Below are positions 55,301 through 61,300 of a stretch of 64,000 bases of DNA, in pieces. This DNA comes from Brienomyrus brachyistius (lineage: Eukaryota > Chordata > Actinopteri > Osteoglossiformes > Mormyridae): assembly GCF_023856365.1 (NCBI RefSeq), contig NC_064548.1, positions 15,359,642-15,423,641 on the forward strand, read 5' to 3'. Position numbers and translations under genes: made by a program. Under the pieces are notes generated by a model. The model ran no database searches, was not told the origin of the DNA, and saw only the letters and a list, made by a program, of their open reading frames with translations. Every line of letters begins with the position of its first letter. Position 1 is the stretch's first letter.

Positions 55301-58300
55301 GAGGCAGCTGCACGACACTTAAGGCAAAGCCAAAAGCAGCTGTGCCGCTTAAAAAAGCAAATTTAATTGCGAATTCATTGAGCTCCCTGGCTCCATTTAC
55401 ATTTGTAAGCACAATTTAATCAAGCCAGTCTTGGCCCAATTTCCACTGCAGAAAGGCAGCAATGACTTAATGTCCTAAATGGAAGTAATTTTAAAGCGAA
55501 TTAAATTCCAAGAACAAATGAATTGAATCATCTGACGACAAACGACCAGCTAAGTAAATATTTCAATAGTGAAATTGAGTTCTATAATTCAGACTTTAGC
55601 TCATTTCAGTCTCCGATCTCAGAGTAACAGTCTGGTGGTCATTCATTCCTTTTATATGACACTTTGAAAGTGCATATCGACTAATTAAAAATCCCAGAGA
55701 CTGAATTTGAATAGTGTTGTTGGCTGAAACAACCGATAAGCAGTGATCGCCCAGCCTACCTGAAGGCCTGTCCCAGTTGTAGTCGAGTAGACTGGGATCT
55801 GCTCCATGCCTAAGCAGTTTTGCCACAATGCTGATCTGGAGAAACAGAATTCATGCAAATTTAACAACACAGCTGTTCACTCCAACAGCTTTTAATATCC
55901 CATTGCCTTCCAGACATTACCAGAGGTTTACATTTGCTGCATGTTAATCAATCATGGTACTTGCATGTGTGTTTCAGCAGTGAGGCCTTCCAGGGTTTTT
56001 GGCAGTACAAACCTTCTTGGTTTATAAGGCGGCATGAGAAAAAACCATCTTTCGAGATCTTTCCTGGTCAGCTTTTAAATATTGGATGTTGTATGCATCA
56101 ATGATTCAACAAAATCAATGTTCAATACTCCTCTTATATGAATGTCCTGGTATTTCAACATTAATTATATGAGCTGTTAATTATTTAATAATACTGTAAA
56201 TTGTTGAAACAGAAATTTCCAAGTGCTTGGAATTAGATTTATTACCATGTAAATTCACTTGGATAGTAATCATATTTCCATTAGCTCATGCTGTGCCGTT
56301 TTAAGTAAACACCAGTTTCTCTGAGATTAATTCATTTCAGAAAATTGCAAATACAGGCCCCCGTACAGAATAGTCTCCATTTTGAATTTCTTTTGTTTTT
56401 TTCTGCAGTCCAGGAAAAACTAGAAACGGTCTAAATCATTCACAGTGTAATTTAAACGCGAAAAAGCACCACCAAGCTCACTCGTGGACACATGACCTTA
56501 CATGGCCCATTGACCTTGGTCTCTGAGATATGTGCATTTGTTGTTTGAGCATCTGAGCAATGCTGAGATCTGAAAAAAAGCAACTTCATCCTTGTTGTTG
56601 CAAAATGTCTGGAATTTATCCCAAAACAGTGGGAAGTGCTATTTTGATCTTGCACCGTGTCTGTGAAGCCTGGGGGAAGGTAACTTTGGAAACCTGGGCC
56701 CTTTACCCTGCTGGTCTGCATGCCGTATCTGTGGGCTGACAATGGCCTACATTTGGAGGGCAGGAACAGGGGTGTCCCTGGCCAGTAGAGAAAAATTCTT
56801 GCTCTGTAGGCATGTTTGCACTTGAACGACCAGTGTGCACGATATCAGGATGAAGGATGTGGCAGACGACCGGAGATCTGGTCCAATGACAGTCGACAGA
56901 GTGGAAAGGATCAAAGACATGCAACGGAAAACAGTGTGAGTAAAAACAAACGTCCCGTTTAACGTATCGGAGTATCGGGTTTTCACCCAGAGGAAATTTC
57001 CTGCTGATTAAATGTTCGTATTGGATCTCATAGCCCCAGAGAGCTCATCATTACCATTGCTGAAAGCAGAAAAAATGTATTCTTTGTACTTGATCTTTTT
57101 GCCGATCAGTAAAGACAGAAAGACATAAAGGGGGAAAGGAGAACTTTACTTCTTGACAAGAAAACATTAAAATAGATGAAACCATGAGTAGATGCTCCAA
57201 ACAGACAGCCAGAGGGTTAACACAATGCCTGGGGCTATCACTGTTATTAAAGGTTATTAACAACAAGGTCATGATGATGGGTGGAGGCAAGTACAGATCT
57301 TAATATGACAACATTACTTAGAATGTCCTTGAGAGAGCATGGGAGAATGGGGAAAAAATGGGTAACACTTTCCTTAAAGCTCTCATCTATAATGCATTAT
57401 AGATACCTTCATAATGCATTATAATGGCCGGTATAAGAATCAATAAAGTATTACAGCATCTTCTATTGACAGTCATAAGGCATTATAGTGTTGATTATGA
57501 TACTTCATAAGCTCAGATAAATTCAGATAAGTGAAGCTGTCATCCATCCATCCATCCATCCATTTTCCAAACCGCTTATCCTACTGGGTCACGGGGGGTC
57601 CGGAGCCTATCCCGGAAGCAATGAGCACGAGGCAGGGAACAACCCAGGATGGGGGGCCAGCCCATTGCAGGGCACACTCACACCCCATTCACTCACACAT
57701 ACACACCTATAGGCAATTTAGCAACTCCAATTAGCTTCAGCATATTTTTAGACTGTGGGGGGAAACCGGAGTACCCGGAGGAAACCCCACAATGACATGG
57801 GGAGAACATGCAAACTCCACACACGTGTGACCCAGGCGGAGACTCAAACCCGGGTCCCGGAGTTGTGAGGCAACAGTGCTAACCACTGCACCACCATGCC
57901 ACCGAAGCTGTCATATACTGTATAATGCATTATAGATACCTTCATAATGCATTATAATGGCCAGTGTAAGAATTAAGGATATTTTGTACTGCATTATGAA
58001 GGTATCTATAGTGCAATATAGATGACAGCTTCACAAAGCATTTATAATGAATAATATAGATGACTATAATGTGTTATGCCTTTTTATACATAGATATAGC
58101 CATGATTATAATACTTTATGAATACATTATAATGCATTATAAATGTGTTCATAGATTCTTATATGTAGCATTAATAGAAAGTGTTCCCAAAAAATATAAA
58201 TATGGGCAAATTTCCTTTGTCAGAAGCTTGCAAATGACTCAAATTCAGTGTTTCACTTGTCAAAAACATTTCTAGCAAACAGATCCACCCACAAGTTTGG

Positions 58301-61300
58301 TGCCAGCATTCAAATGCAACATTTATCCGTGTAATCAACAAGTACACATGAGAAAAGAATCTCAGCGAGCTGAAAAAAAAACACCAATTTACAGAGAGGG
58401 TAAGATACAACATCATCTTGGAATCTGTGCTACGGCAGACAGTCCCAGCTTGAACAGGTGATGACAGATGCATGGGCTGAAGGTCAGCAGCAGTAACCTG
58501 GGAGGCGTAGAAGGGCTACCTGTCCATATCTGGCGGCCAGGTGGAGCGGAGTTGAGGAGCTGTCATCGGCTACCTGGGGATCAGCTCCAGCCTCCAGCAG
58601 CAGAGAGACAACGTCCTCAAAGCCACTGGCACAGGCCATGTGCAGCTGAAGAAAGAGGACAAATCAGACCCCCAAGTAAAGAGGAATGAAGATTACAGAG
58701 AAGGAGATGTACATAACTATAGCTAAAAAGATTTTGCAAGTTCTGAGTGTACGCTTACAGTAGGATACTGCAACTGTCAATAGCAGACTTATACACAGTA
58801 AATCAAGGGGGGGTTTCTAAGAGAAATGTGTAAGAAATAGATCAGTTGCCCAAGTGGCTGGGCAAAAATGCCGAAGCGGGACAGTGCGGTGGATATCACG
58901 CACCAATGTGACACCTTCGTCATTCACTTCATTGACACTCCCCCCAGTGGCCAGAAGGTGCTGGACATCAGATAGCATGGATGACTGGCACTGGGACTTC
59001 AGGAGGTGCAGGATGTCCAAATCCAGACCTGCAGAAAGGGGACTAGACTGTTATATACATTATGGCAATGGTGCACCGTTCCACCGCATTTTAATGTTAT
59101 TTCATATACTGAACTGAATCCATACAGATCAATCCGCACACCCCCAGCGCCACCGCGCCTGGCAATTTTACTGTCGGAAGCCCCCCCACCTGCAAATTTT
59201 ACATTCGAGACCTCCGCCCCCCAGTTAGCGAACCTTTGCCTTGTGTTGTTGATGGAATGTGTTCTTCAGGGAAAAATAGTTGGGGACCCTGTTCTGAATT
59301 TTGCCCACAAATGGTTTTTCCAGGTACTGTCACAAGAGGAACAGCATCTTACACTGCCTCTAATAGTTAGATAACACCACTTTAAATAACAGTAGATAAT
59401 AGTTATCTGTACATTTTTTCAAAACATGAACATCATTTAAATAAAATGCGGAAGACTTTCCGGGCAGGTAGGAGATGTAACATTGTATCTCTTGTACTGT
59501 ACCCGGCTGTTTAATGATTAATGACATATGAAATGTGCTCCCCTAATAAACAGTGTCTAACTCTTGTTGATATCGACAATGATCCCTCAGCAATTTTATT
59601 AATCCTCTTTTCAATTGGTAGGGGAGGTCGAATGGTTCCCATGGCAACACTGTGGGTTGCAATAGCTAAAATACCAAAGGCATCAGCAATCACTCCTAAT
59701 AGGCACATTTATAAAGCTCTCTTTCGACGAACGAGCACTCCTTCACCATATAATGTCATTAAGTTTAATAAATTAAACCATTAGTGACTTAACACTAAGT
59801 CCAAGGCTGCTACGGCTACGGAGGCGGTGCTGGGCTGTGCGAGCGATGGACTGCAAGGAAGCGTAGCATCAAAGCAGAGCCGAGGAACTCTATGCATCCT
59901 CCCTGCAGAACGTGCTTCAGAAAGGCAGGAATCCTCTTCATTACAGATGTGGGTCGCATTAATGATTACATACAAAGGGAAGGAAAAAAATCAGGCAGCC
60001 TTTTAATTTAATCACTGGCATGATTGGATTTTTTTTTTTTTCACCAAAAATCAGCCCTACTCCTCACTCCATAAAAGGGCAACATGAGTAATGTAAGTTT
60101 GGCATCCTGCTTTTAATCTATTTTTAATTCAGAGTCATTTTAGCATCTGCACATAATCATGTACAATGTATCATAATTGTGCCAAATTACTGCTTTGAGC
60201 CTCCAGGTAGCTGAGCCAGTACAGACACTCATCATAACTGCAGGCATTGACCTGCAGTCCAGACATTAACTTACATTACAGCCAACGTGGTCAGCTGCCT
60301 ACATGGAGGAGTTCTTTAGCGGTCAATTAATTCCACATTAGGATAATACCGCCGGGACAGATTTGGGCACGGTTTCTGTGTCGGCTGCCTGTATCCTGAA
60401 TCCGCGGATATAGGCAGAGAGCAGGACAGGGCATCTTCTGCGTTTGATGTTTCCTACAGGCTTCACTGAGAGCTTACTGATGGTAGAGCGTGACACGTGT
60501 TTAACCTGGATGTGTAATCTGGTAAAAAAACATAAGACATCCTTTATTGTTTAGACTCCCACCATCGGTGGTAACAGAAGATGGAGCATTTCAGTTCGAC
60601 AGGTAATCATTTACTCCTGATGGTACACCTGGGAATCCTGGAACCTGGGTGTGAATCGAGCATAATTTCTGCTGTAAAGCAGCGATGTTCCATAAAGTCT
60701 TGGGAAATTCAGATAAGTATCTTGCCAGTTTCCTTCCTGCAGTGCAAATGATGTGCAAACATATTACTAAACTGACATACAGCAGGTTCCCACCCGACAA
60801 CCAGGTGCATGGTCTTCTATCTGTGCACTGTCCTAACAGCTGGCATTAAAGGATGCCTGTTTACCATCAGCTGACTGTTAAACACGTGCTTGTACTCCTC
60901 TTCATTTTTTAAAAAAGTCTATTTTTTAATTAAACGTCAAAAATGTTTCACAGGCTCCCCCAAGGACTTTTTTCACATTCTCAAATAAAATTCCCTAATG
61001 GTATTTGAAATACGTCTACATTTTCTTCAGTTTTTTGTAATTAAACTTATTAAATTTGTAATTATGAGTGGATGTAATTGATGAAGGGGTGGCATGGAAG
61101 CTGATTGGACGGCACTGTTATCTCACACCCCCAGAGCTGGGAGTGTGGGCCACGCGAGTGTTAATCTGGGGGTTACATCTCCTCCCGGTGTCCTGCAGCT
61201 TTCTACCCATGGCCTCACGACTCTGCTGCCTGGGATGGGCTCCAGCCCCCCCTCCCCCACCCCCTCCCCATGATTCTGACTAGAAGATGGATGGATGGCC

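Larger units (their letters stand above)
55836..58519 (-). other. myo16 intron with nested elements
   Basis: It holds the TIR element 57360-58188 with a SINE inserted in it. The rest shows nothing recognisable. Confidence 0.7.
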
